A DNA stretch of 64,000 nucleotides, from the NCBI GenBank assembly GCA_028023455.1, contig JAQFVV010012396.1, positions 9,092,085-9,156,084 of the forward strand, given 5' to 3'. Under the pieces are notes generated by a model that was given only the letters and a program-made list of their open reading frames with translations, made no database searches and was not told where the DNA came from. The stretch comes from Epiperipatus broadwayi (Eukaryota > Onychophora > Udeonychophora > Euonychophora > Peripatidae). Both the position numbers and the translations under genes were made by a program. Shown one piece after another: positions 25,438 through 36,700 of the stretch (position 1 is its first letter; every line of letters starts with the position of its first letter).

Positions 25438-27320
25438 GTACCAATTCTGTATTACATTCATTTACTTAAATTCAAAATTGCAATATTCATACTAAAAATT
25501 TTTTTAGATTTTTTCTAAATTGACTTTGAATAATTCATTTCCTTTAAAACCAATAACTTGATTATCAATAATAAATAAACCTATGTCAAGTTTTTGTTAT
25601 TATTATCAAAACAAAATCAAAATAGTATTAAACCATAAATATTTAAATCATTATCAAAATTATGAGCTACTTATAAAGCACTTTAAAATACATAAAATGA
25701 CAATAAATAATATAATCACAATGTCTTGATACCAAAAGCTCTTGCAAGTAAATTTCAAATAGTTTATATTCAAGATTTCCCAGTTACTTACACACAAATA
25801 GAGCTACCAATATTGCATTTAATTTTAGTATAAAGTTAAATAAGCTTCTTGTTATAAACATTAACTTTTTTTTTAAATACTTATTTCAGAGTTCCGGTAT
25901 TTATATTTCAGTTGTTGACTGCAAATTCTTTATTCATTTATTGAATTATATTTACAACGCTTAATACTGATGATAACCTTTGTATATAAACCCTTAGTCT
26001 ATTTGTCAAATAACTATAGAAAATGAAATTCACAATATTTTCCTCCTAATTCATTTTAGAAACTCTCCTATAAAGTTGGTTCACCTATCCAAGCAGGGAT
26101 CTCATATATTTTAGCTTGCCACCACAATAAAATCCATGTAAGAACATTTTAGTTATAACTATTTTCTAAAATTGCTACAATCTAATTTCTTTATTAATTT
26201 TAAAATGTACAGATAATAAAATTCCCAACAAGAGCTTTTTCTTTTTAAATTAAGTACTTTTAAAAATGTCATGGTGTATATATAAAATAACAATCTTTTA
26301 TTAAGTACTTTATAAGTTTTAGAATATTAATCACATATTATTATTATTACCTTTTAAATAATTAAATTTAAAATATACTTTACATAATATTAAAAATTGC
26401 CATATACAATATTCTAAAAAATTATATATTTTTATTAATAAATAATAATTATTATACACACATATGCATGAACTTATATTCATGTCAATTTGCTATCATG
26501 GTTAAATGTTTTTATCTTTCCTTTGCTTTGCCTAAATTGTCTCCAAAAAGTAAATACCTAGTTTATGCTACTCCCCCCTGTTTGCTATGAAAAGATTGAT
26601 GACCATCACGTGGAATGATTATATGATTTCAATATATATAGGGAAGCATATTAAATTTCATGAGTATGATAGTTCCCTGGATGATTATAGAAATTTCATT
26701 TGATTTTAAAATCCCATTCATATTCCTGCTTCTTGAATTATATTATGTTTAAGATGCACATCTAATATACTGAGCTTCATTATATAACAAATGAATTAAT
26801 GATCAAATTTTACAATGAAGAGGTTGAAATTTCTTCATTTATAAATGTCTGTTTTATATATACAGTATATATAAAGATTAAGAATCAATGTGAATTGCAG
26901 AAAATCAACAATTAAAACATTTAGAATGTATTTTAAATTGCTGGAATTTAGATCACATTACATAACAGTAGCTACTTTATCAAAATATTTGTAATTTAAT
27001 CTTGGTATTAGTTGAAAATTTATCTAACTATGATATTGAAATAATTTCTAATTATAACTAAATAGAAAAAAATAAATTGTTATAATAATTTAAATTCCAT
27101 GAAACACCCCAATGAGCAGCTATAGAATTCTATGTAGAAAAATACCTCAATTCAATAACTGCAGATATTAATAGTGTAAATAGTAAGTAGTTGAAATAGG
27201 CAAAGAACAGAAGAAAAAAGCTTAGACATTGTCACTGACAAAAACTTGATGAATTAAAAAATCAAATACTTTTTTAAAGTTAATGTTGAGGCTTTATTAA
27301 AACAAATTTTTAATCATTAA
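25438..27320. other. A+T-rich intronic sequence
   Basis: No gene or recognisable element is seen. The segment holds A/T runs and short TA repeats. Confidence 0.4.
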
Positions 27321-27545
27321 AAAACAGTAATGTATTCAGTGGCAATAAGTTCAACATCACAGGATAAATGCATATTTTCACAAATCAAAGTCAAATTTAA
27401 AAAAATAAATTCAAATTATTCTACTTTTAGAAAACACTAATGTATTCAGTATCTATAAGTCGAACATCATAGTGTAAAAATATACTTTACAAATCAAGAT
27501 GTGATGGAGCATTAAAGAAATAAATTGAAATAATTCTACTTATGA
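27321..27545 (+). repeat. 110-bp tandem duplication, diverged
   Basis: AAAACAGTAATGTATTCAGT at 27321 recurs as AAAACACTAATGTATTCAGT at 27431. Both are followed by ATAAGT-GAACATCA and later by AATAAATT-AAAT-ATTCTACTT. Period is 110 bp, with many differences. No coding content is seen. Confidence 0.7.
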
Positions 27546-28117
27546 AAAAACTGAAATCATTACAAAATTTAAGAAAAAAACATCCAACATGATAAATCAC
27601 AATTGCTATTCTTCTTCATTGTATCAGAATCCCAAGTTGTTTCTAAAAGCTTTTGTTTCATCTACCTACCACCCCACAATAAATTTGTATATCGCACTTT
27701 CATAAATAATAACATAATGAATATTGCAAATTGTATGTATATGGAAGATGTAAAATAAGTTACATTTATTTATTTGCTTATAATATATATGTTTTTAAAA
27801 AGTGCAACTTAATGTAAATAATGTCCAGTAGATGGAATAGATATAGTTAATTGGTTATTTGAATTATATAGTAAAATATCTTGGGAAGATCTCAATGGAG
27901 ATGAAAGCCAGTTCAATAAATATTAAAATATAGTTATTAATAGTTGTTTATTTCAATCTTGTTTTGATTCATTATTTATTTACAATGAAAAATTACTGAA
28001 ATTATTTATTGGGGGGGAAAAAGACTAAGGAAGACAAGAAGAATAGTAAAAAAAAAAATTTACTATTGTATTATAATATTTTATAATTTTAATTCCTTTT
28101 TGCCATAATCTTGAATT
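27546..28117. other. A+T-rich intronic sequence
   Basis: I see nothing beyond A/T runs and a G-run near 28012. Confidence 0.4.
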
Positions 28118-28237
28118 AAAGAAGTTTCACTATGTCAAACGTTGGTGGCTTAGTGGTTGGCATAGCTGCCTCCCAAGCAGCTGGCCCAGGTTCGCTTCCC
28201 AGTGAACGCATTTGACATATATATATAAAAGAGGTTT
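28118..28237 (+). mobile_element. tRNA-Gly-derived SINE, copy 1
   Basis: The body (28139-28210) is a tRNA-Gly-like sequence with an A-box-like TAGTGGTTGGCA, a B-box-like GGTTCGCTTCC and the anticodon loop CTCCCAA, giving CCC. The T-stem has two mismatches and the acceptor stem is impaired, so it is not a working tRNA. It is flanked by a perfect 9-bp inverted pair, TATGTCAAA (28131-28139) and TTTGACATA (28211-28219), then a short TA tail. AAAGAAGTTT (28118-28127) and AAAGAGGTTT (28228-28237) could be a target-site duplication with one change. The same body followed by the same ATTTGACATA occurs at 60440-60520. Confidence 0.7.
28139..28210 (+). pseudogene. tRNA-Gly(CCC)-like sequence
   Basis: This 72-nt cloverleaf-like stretch has an anticodon stem AGCTGC/GCAGCT around CTCCCAA. 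Its T-arm halves read CCAGG and CCCAG, so two pairs are lost. The first acceptor pair and the sixth are mismatched. It is best read as the internal promoter part of a SINE rather than a tRNA gene. Confidence 0.65.
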
Positions 28238-29264
28238 TATTATATTTGAGAGCAGAAAGAACACGAAATCCTATTTAGCAATTATAAATTATTAAAATAC
28301 ACAAGTCCCCAACATTTTTCTTTTACACTACAAGTCACAGAATAAAAAATAAAAATGCAGAAAATATTTCTTAAAATATTCACTTTCCTCTTGGTGGCTT
28401 AAATATGTTCTTTTTTCACATTTTCCCTAACATATTTTTTACAGGAGTTATTCAGACAATTTCAGATTTTTGGAATAAAATTATTTTTCAACTTGCACAC
28501 AGAAAAAAATCAGGCATCGTTAAAATTCTGATTAATATAATGATCACCTCAAGTAGGGCTTCTTGAAATAATATGACCAGAGAAGTGTTACCTCAAAACA
28601 GCCACTATCCCTAACTGTGTGGGTAGTTAACTCATGTTATTGAAATCATATATAATTTTCTATTCCTTGTTCAAAAACTTTAAAAATTATAACATTTTAA
28701 TTATCAGGAACATTTTGACTATCCTGCATTGAAGTTTTAGCTTTCTTTGGGAGCAGTGCAATCATATGTAAAAATTTAAAATTTTTCATCTAAGAATCAA
28801 CAAACCTTTATAAATTTAAAAAAGCAAATACATCAATTTCCAGTAGTTTAATGCCCCAAAAATGTTTTATAATTTTTTGACAAATATAATTTTATTAATG
28901 TTATAATATACTGTATATTTAAAAAATAAGAAAAAAAAAAAAAATCCTATTCCTTTGTTTATTAGATCAATTAAAAAGCAACTACAGTACAAACTAATCT
29001 TAAATTTAATTAAGCAATTCAACATTTATATTTTCTACAAAATACAAAACATGTGCAATATTAATGAAGACAAAATTATATTAATAGAAATGAAAAAAAA
29101 AAGTTTCTCATGAAAATAATAAAACAAACTAATTAAATTATTAATGTGAATGCCAACTCTAATTTTAAAAATAAAATAATGCACAAACATAATTCTAATA
29201 GGTGAAATAAGTATCAATCCACAAATAAAAAATATTCCAGACACAAGTACTTCATATTATCATC
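28238..29264. other. A+T-rich intronic sequence
   Basis: No gene is recognised. The open frame at 29035-29244 (minus strand) is hydrophobic low-complexity sequence. Confidence 0.4.
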
Positions 29265-30170
29265 ATTTCCCATGCTTACACAAGCTGTTAAAAAGTAGTA
29301 AACCATACAATAGTGCCACCCAGTACAAGTCATAGTAATCATTGGATGCAAGGTTTGTGCATAAAATCCCTATTTAATGCCTATTCATCAGTGAGGAGCT
29401 TTGGATCTGAGAGCACAGCACCTAGATATTAGGATCCAATGCAATCCTCCAGCAGTCAACATTTACCTATTTAATTAACTGTAAAGTTATGAGCCTAAGA
29501 TGAAAATACAATAATGTTTTCAATCCAAGCTCATTCTCTTGTATAGTCATATAGATCTGAACCCAGTTCAGTATCTATACATTCTGGTGTCCTTGGTGAT
29601 GCTCAGATCAAAGTATATTCACTGATGAAAGCCACAAACTAGATCTGGGGATATTGGATGAGTAGGCTCTACATAGGGATTTTATGTACAAAGCTTCTGC
29701 ATCCATTGATTACTAAGGTTTGTACTGGGTGGCATTACTGTGTGGAGATTTTGATACTGTTTTAACAGTTTGTGTAAGCATAGGAAATGATGATCGTGTG
29801 ATGTTTTAAATAGTTTTATTCCAATCTTGCCCATAACTACTAGAATGGGTTCAGGTCCAAATGAATGGGCTTGGATTGAAAACATTATTGTGTTTTTATT
29901 TTAGGCTCATAGCTTTATAGTGAACTAAATAGGTAAAAGATGGCTGCTGGAAGATTGCATTATATCCTAAGAGATGTAGATGCAGTGCTCTCAGATCCAA
30001 GGCTTCTCACTGATGAAAGCCAGAAGTTAGAAGTTGATTTGGGGATATTGAATGAGTAAATACTAAATAAGGATAGGGATTTTATGCACAAACTTTCTTG
30101 CATCCACTGATTACTATGGCTTGCACTGGGTGGCACTGCTGTATGGAGAGTTTGCTATTATTTTAAATAC
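29265..30170. repeat. Dispersed repeat family A, inverted and tandem cluster
   Basis: Three copies of the repeat seen at 2405-2640 lie here. One is on the minus strand (about 29265-29560). Two are on the plus strand in tandem (about 29600-29800, 3' part only, and 29850-30165). Shared blocks are GGCTTGGATTGAAAACATTA, GGCTCATA, CTCTCAGATCCAA, TCACTGATGAA, ATAGGGATTTTATG and GTACTGGGTGGCA. The minus and plus copies face each other and can form a long hairpin. No protein is recognisable and the class is unknown. Confidence 0.7.
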
Positions 30171-30839
30171 TAGTACTATTTGGTTTCTTTCAAGCTTAGT
30201 TTAGCTGCAGTATATTAATGTATAAAATATCGTATTTCTTTATTAAACTTTTGATCAAACCAAATCTAGAACAACATATTATATCCACACACCATTATTT
30301 AGATTATTTGATATCATTATTTATGAAATATTTGCTTTAAGATGTCTGAAACATATACACAAAAAATGAAAACATAGCTACATAATGCAAAATACATAAA
30401 TATAATCTCTTCTTTTTTTTTAAATTTAACTTTTGTAAGTTCCAAATTCAAAATGAGGAAAAAATCCTTATCATTATAAAATAAACCTACCTCAACTATT
30501 TTTTTTTTTTTTTTAAAATAATTTGTTTTATAATATTAAGGGGTTTTCTCCATTCATAATATGAAAATTTAAAAAATGCTTTATTTTATTTATTTATCTG
30601 TGCATTTTGTATTATATATATTTTTTGGTGTATTTTAATTTATTTCTGAAATAATTTGCCTTCAAACTCCATCCAGAAAACTATATCCAACAAACTGCTA
30701 TCTGGTCATCATATTCCAGTATATAAAAACTTCATGTAGTTATGCACAAATATTTTGAATTTACCAAGCTTCATCAACAACAAATTGCCAATGCTCTACC
30801 CACTGTCAAATAGGTAATTATTTCCAAAGAAAAGTATAA
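30171..30839. other. A+T-rich intronic sequence
   Basis: Only homopolymer runs and A+T-rich sequence are seen, with no gene or element. Confidence 0.4.
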
Positions 30840-30843
30840 CTAG

Positions 30844-32856
30844 TGTAACGATATATAAATATGTCGTTACATTAATTTAAAATAAAAACTTAAAAGTTCG
30901 CAAATAAAAGGAAAAAACTAAACGCTAAAATTAAAATGTTTGTTAAACATATATATATATTCGCACAGATGCTAAACTTTAAAAATATTTTTTTCATAAA
31001 CAAAAAAAAAAAATATTTGAACGTATTTTTTTTAACAGGTATTAATTAATTCCTGTAATCTGTAAATGGAAATGATTGTTTATTAATTATCTAAAAGCTG
31101 TTTAATTAAAAAGTCAGATGAAAAGTTAGATAAGAGAAGAAAGAGATTTTGGCTTGACCAATGGAAGCAAATAAAGGCCCGGACCATAACGAAAAAACAG
31201 AACAGTGACGTTTTTGTTCATGGAATCCATAGGAGGACTATAAAAAAAAAAAAATATTGAGTTCCAGTCAGTTTTTTCCAACTTGATTTTGGTGAGTCGA
31301 GCGACAAGACACACTTGTCGTCCTCACTCACTTATTTTAAAAATGCAAAGACTGTGATATCAGAACAGAACCAGCTAATGCTACCTCTAAAATATCAGAC
31401 CGGTCTTCCAGGAAAGTCTCCGTGGGAATTGCCAACGGGAACAGGGACTCTTCTACCTTAAGCAATAGAACTGAACAATTGTTAAAATCATAATATTAAT
31501 TAAGAACTTTAAAGATTGATAAGTTAATTTAAATTTTATAACAAGAACTTTTCTCTGACTTATGTGTCAACTCAATTGATAATGTGTAATTTTATATATG
31601 TTTGCGTTTGATAAAAAAAATCATTTCCATTTATTATTTATTTGTATTAATATTTATTGTTTAAATTTTAAATAAGGAAATTTAAGGTTGGGTATAGACG
31701 TTTTATAGATTCGTTAGCGGTTGATAATGTTGTGGTTTTCACATTCGATTAGAATATATGTCAACGATATCACTGCAAGCATCTTACGATGAATGTTAAT
31801 GGGATTTGTATATTCCCTATGCAAGTGACGTTTATCGATGACTTTGTATTTTGATCGGTTGTGTTTAATTTGGAATGTTTTTGACCGTGGAATCTGTGCA
31901 GCTGATCTGTACTCAACATTTTAAAACAAATTTTATAAAATGCATTTGTGCGAACGTATTTAAATGTTAAATTTAAGTCGGGCGTGAATGGCTATATAGA
32001 TTTGTAAAGTTATATTAGGGAGGGTAATCTTAGGTTATTTGTGTCGTTGTTGAATTGGGTCAATGGATTGGATATATTTGTGTAATTAGTAGATGTAGTA
32101 TAAGTTTCGCTACGTGCAGAATCGCTGAATACACCGCACCAACCCTTTGCCTATGGATGGGATTGTAAGTCGGCAAAAAGGTTCGCGGTCCCTTCCTATG
32201 GAGTTTTTATTTTATTGTTCTTCTTGCTATACAGACGTCATATTCCTGTATTGGACAAGAGTCAATGTTTTCTCTAACTATACTGTTCAGATTTCCATTC
32301 CTGACAGTATAGTATATTTGTGCTGTTGTATTTTCATGCTGCATTGAATACATAAATGTATCAGATGGATTGATGCCAGTTTGACTGCGAATTTTAGCCT
32401 AAGGTTAAATAGGGATAGAATGTTTTATTTTCAAATGCAAATCTATGTAGTCTATTCATACTTGACTATCTAAATAAAATATTAAACTCATTGAAACTTA
32501 GTTAAATGTAAAATTAAAAGTTAATATAAAAATCTAAAATGTTAAACTTATTCCTCAAAATTTAAATGTTATTTTATATGTGCGTAAATAAATATTTTTA
32601 TGTGTTAATTTCTGGCAGTGGCTTTTATTCTTTTATATTTAAGATATGAAATTTATAGATTTTTATCTCTGCGTCTCCACTGAGCTAGTGACTTGGGCTA
32701 ACGATCGGAATATTTAAATAAAGTGGAATCTTAACAGCGCGTATCTGCCTACTATATAATTTTTTCTAGGCTCAAATGCCTAGATGGCGCCCTGGTAGTT
32801 GCAGATATTGTTTTTGCGGTTAGATTCGATCTTCACTTTCATTTCGATCGTTATAA
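30844..32856 (+). repeat. Left LTR of the palindrome
   Basis: It starts TGTAACGATATATAAATATG and ends CGATCGTTATAA, with short near-inverted termini (TGTAACGA and TCGTTATA) as LTRs have. It is about 2.01 kb long. It shares its ends and internal blocks with the solo LTR at 2982-5027. No transcription signal was identified with confidence. Confidence 0.85.
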
Positions 32857-32867
32857 TTGGCGCCCAA
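32857..32867 (+). promoter_or_regulatory. Primer-binding-site-like remnant (tRNA-Lys type)
   Basis: Directly after the LTR end comes TTGGCGCCCAA. TGGCGCCCAA is what would pair with the 3' end of an animal tRNA-Lys, the usual primer position for reverse transcription of LTR elements. The opposing LTR copy begins immediately after it, so only about 10 nt of the site remain. The match is short and rests on known tRNA-Lys sequences recalled from memory. Confidence 0.5.
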
Positions 32868-34886
32868 TCTAACCGCAAAAACAATATCTGCAACTACCAG
32901 GGCGCCATCTAGGCATTTGAGCCTAGAAAAATTTATATAGTAGGCAGATACGCGCTGTTAAGATTCCACTTTATTTAAATATTCCGATCATTAGCCCAAG
33001 TCACTAGCTCACTGGAGACGCAGAGATAAAAATCTATAAATTTCATATCTTAAATATAAAAGAATAAAAGCCACTGCCAGAAATTAACACATAAAAATAT
33101 TTATTTACGCACATATAAAATAACATTTAAATTTTGAGGAATAAGTTTAACATTTTAGATTTTTATATTAACTTTTAATTTTACATTTAACTAAGTTTCA
33201 ATGAGTTTAATATTTTATTTAGATAGTCAAGTATGAATAGACTACATAGATTTGCATTTGAAAATAAAACATTCTATCCCTATTTAACCTTAGGCTAAAA
33301 TTCGCAGTCAAACTGGCATCAATCCATCTGATACATTTATGTATTCAATGTAGCATGAAAATACAACAGCACAAATATACTATACTGTCAGGAATGGAAA
33401 TCTGAACAGTATAGTTAGAGAAAACATTGACTCTTGTCCAATACAGGAATATGACGTCTGTATAGCAAGAAGAACAATAAAATAAAAACTCCATAGGAAG
33501 GGACCGCGATCCTTTTTGCCGACTTACAATCCCATCCATAGGCAAAGGGTTGGTGCGGTGTATTCAGCGATTCTGCACGTAGCGAAACTTATACTACATC
33601 TACTAATTACACAAATATATCCAATCCATTGACCCAATTCAACAACGACACAAATAACCTAAGATTACCCTCCCCTAATATAACTTTACAAATCTATATA
33701 GCCATTCACGCCCGACTTAAATTTAACATTTAAATACATTCGCACAAATGCATTTTATAAAATTTGTTTTAAAATGTTGAGTACAGATCAGCTGCACAGA
33801 TTCCACGGTCAAAAACATTCCAAATTAAACACAACCGATCAAAATACAAAGTCATCGATAAACGTCACTTGCATAGGGAATATACAAATCCCATTAGCAT
33901 TCATCGTAAGATGCTTGCAGTGATATCGTTGACGTATATTCTAATCAAATGTGAAAACCACCACATTATCAACCGCTAACGAATCTATGCAACGTCTATA
34001 CCCAACCTTAAATTCCCTCATTTAAAATTTAAACAATAAATAATTTATACAATAAGAAAAAAAAAAAAATGGAAATGATTTTTATCAATCGGAAAACATA
34101 TAAAATTAAACATTATTAATTTGATTTTAAACTTTAAAAAAGTCAGATAGAAGTTCATAAGCTTGAACGAAAGTTCTTAATTATTTTTCAATTTAGAGTT
34201 CATGTCAATTTAGCTTACGGTAGAAGAGTCCAGGTTCCTGTTTTTAATTCCCGCGACGTCTCCATTGGAAGATAATGTTCTGGAGGTAGCATTAGCTGGT
34301 TCCATTCTTGTATCACAGTCTTTTCATTTTATATATTTTTTTTAAAACAAACAAAAAAAAAAAATGAGAGAGAACGGTAAGTGCGTCCTACCGTTCTCAT
34401 CAAATCAAGTCCGAAAAAACTCTCTGGAACTCAATATTTCTCTTTTTATAGTAAATCTCCAGATTGAATGAACAAAGATGTCACTAATCCAAATTTTCGT
34501 TCGGGTCCGGGCTGAGGCTTGGTGCTTCCATTGGTCAAGCTAATTTCTTTTTATTTTCTTATCTATCTTTCATCAGATCATTTTAATTATACAAGAGCCC
34601 GAAGCTAGCTTGCTTTTCAAACAATTTATAAACAATCATTTCCATTTACAGATTACATTAATTAATACCTGTTTTTATTTTTAAATCTTGTACTTTTTTA
34701 TAAAAAAAGTACGTTCAAATACTTATTTGTTTTTTTAAAAAAAAATATTTTTAAAGTTTGGCCTCTGTGCGAATGTATATCCGTTTAACAATATTTTAAT
34801 TTTAGCGTTTAGTTTTTTACTTTTATTTGCGAACTTTTAAGTTTTTATTTTAAACAAATGTAACGACATATTTATATATCGTTACA
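32868..34886 (-). repeat. Right LTR of the palindrome, inverted
   Basis: This is the reverse complement of the left LTR, lacking about the last 35 nt of its U5 end. It runs outward to CGTTACA at 34886. It is nearly identical to the left copy from the axis to about 34020 and clearly diverged beyond that. Confidence 0.85.
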
Positions 34887-35136
34887 CTAGATAAAGATTA
34901 ATTTGTGCATTATCCAAAAAAATTTTTTTTTTTGCAATATCAATAATCTCTGAACACAACTATGGCAAATTTATTATATTGGTCCTTAGTTTGTCTATTC
35001 TACACTTTGAGAAATCATGTTCCAAACAATAATAAAGGTCAAGAGAAATTACAACTAACTGAACAAAGAAGCATTAGTGATCATAACAGTGGTGGAAAAT
35101 TCTTTGAATAGGTACATGATAATCTTTAAAATAATA

Positions 35137-35655
35137 ACCGATCATCCTTTATTAGGAGAAATCTTCCAAAGTATGAAAGCAGCACCTGATAATTTAAGCT
35201 CTAGAATGGTCTGCTTTGATTGTTATCTGCAATTGTAAAAAGTTAAATAAAACATGCTGATATATTGTCTCATATGCCTGACAAAATGGAAAAAGCCAAT
35301 AATAATGAATCCATAAATTGTGAACTACTAAGAACTGAAAATGATCAATAATAAAACTAGCATTCTAGACTAAATTCAACATGATTATCAACCGATCATC
35401 TTCCTTTATTAGAAGAAATCTTCCAAAGTATGAAGGCAACACTCAATGATTTAAGCTCCAGACTGGTCTGCTATGAATACCACCTGCAATTTAAAAAAGT
35501 CAGATAAAACATGCTGATGCATTATCTCATAAGCCGGATATAATGGAAAAAGCCAATAATGATGTATACATAAATTATGCGGACCATAGAAAATCAGGTT
35601 GATCAATAATAAAACTATAGCAGTCTGCACTAAATCCAATGTGATTACCAATTCC
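35137..35655 (+). repeat. 254-bp tandem duplication inside Gypsy relic C
   Basis: ACCGATCATC begins at 35137 and again at 35391, and both copies continue TTTATTAG-AGAAATCTTCC, AAAGTATGAA and CTCTAGAATGG/CTCCAGACTGG. They end with GATCAATAATAAAACTA, which starts near 35343 and near 35600. The duplicated piece covers the C-terminal RNase H region. The copies differ at many positions, so the duplication is old. Confidence 0.8.
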
Positions 35656-36700
35656 TTACAATTTGTATCAAGATCAGATGGCTCAGTAAAGACTGAAAAT
35701 CTCCATTAATCCTTGTGGAACTTATGAACTCAATTATCAATTAATTAAGATAGACATAAAACAGTCGAACATAATGTGGCAATCCTTCTGCTGGAAAACT
35801 ACAAAGTTTTGGAAATGCTTTACCACGGTCATCTGGGCACAGTTAGAGCTAAATCTCTCACATGCAACTACTTATGGTGGCCTGACATGGATGCAGAAAT
35901 TGAAACAATTAAAGAATGCAAATCACGTCAATTCAAAGCAAAGGCACTGCCCAAAAAATATTCCATAGCCAAAAACTGATAAACTATAAGAATAGAGAGC
36001 ACACAGATTATGCAGGTCTGTTTAAGGAACACATTTTTGTAATATTAATTGATGTTTGTTCAAAATGGGTAGACTATACAATAAGAAAAAAACACTATTT
36101 CAAATGAAATAGTTTGGATCTTAAAAGAAATTTTGACATGCCTGATAATAAGTGATAATCTGACAATTTTCTTCTATATTAAAAGTAACAAGTAGTTATT
36201 ATTTAGCAATGTAAAGAAAGTTGAAATAGCTATTGCTTATCCTGAACCAAATGGGATTGCCGATAAAGCAGTTCAGCAATTAAAGCAAATTAAGGCAATA
36301 AACTTCATGATGTTCACCAACACATTACCCCATCAACAATTACAGTTAGATCACCTGCAGATACTTATGGGCAGAAAGCTACAAATTAAACTGTCCGCAT
36401 TTGTGCCAGAAGAAGAAAATATTTACAATACAGGAGATAGTCTGGATACAAAATTATCTTCGCAAACTATAGATTATAGGAAAGTGATTAAAATAATTTT
36501 GGATTAAATTGTGGAGATCCAAACAGCATTGGGAATTTATTTTTGCCATCATAATTATCATATTTGTAAAAACTAGAAAGAAGTAAGCTTAACCAAAGGT
36601 AAAAGAAGGCCACATTGTGTGTTATCTGATAAAGATATGGTACCAGACGAAATTGACATCAATTACCACAGTATGTTACTTAGTGGAGGGAATAAAAATG
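35137..36700 (+). pseudogene. Gypsy relic C: RNase H to integrase
   Basis: This is a plus-strand Ty3/Gypsy fragment. RNase H-end motifs (ITDHHPLL, then SSRMVCFD) come first, in a tandemly duplicated block. An integrase H2C2-type zinc region follows near 35830-35935 (HGHLGTVRAK, LWWPDMD, IKECKS). The core comes next: DYAGLFKEH near 36016, LIISDN near 36145, and YPEPNGIADKAVQQL near 36240, where the family has Glu and this copy has Asp. Stops and frame changes throughout show it is dead. It lies directly right of the inverted-LTR palindrome in the same intron. I cannot say whether they belong to the same element. Confidence 0.75.

Larger units (their letters stand above)
30840..34890. mobile_element. 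4-kb palindrome of two inverted LTRs
   Basis: Two copies of one LTR face each other with their U3 ends outward: 30844-32856 on plus and 32868-34886 on minus. Eleven bases lie between them at the axis. The outer ends read CTAG|TGTAACG on the left and CGTTACA|CTAG on the right, so a 4-bp CTAG duplication is possible. CTAG is self-complementary, so this is not proof. The inner 1.1 kb of the arms is nearly identical while the outer 0.8 kb is clearly diverged. The identical 66-codon frames at 32147-32347 and 33345-33545 are mirror images and not genes. There is no internal coding region. The structure could come from self-integration of an LTR element or from deletion between two opposed copies. 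Confidence 0.9.

Noticed and set aside
32147-33545. Two identical 66-codon frames in opposite orientation
   Set aside because: They are mirror images within the inverted-LTR palindrome. Their identity comes from the DNA palindrome, and the sequence has no protein motif.
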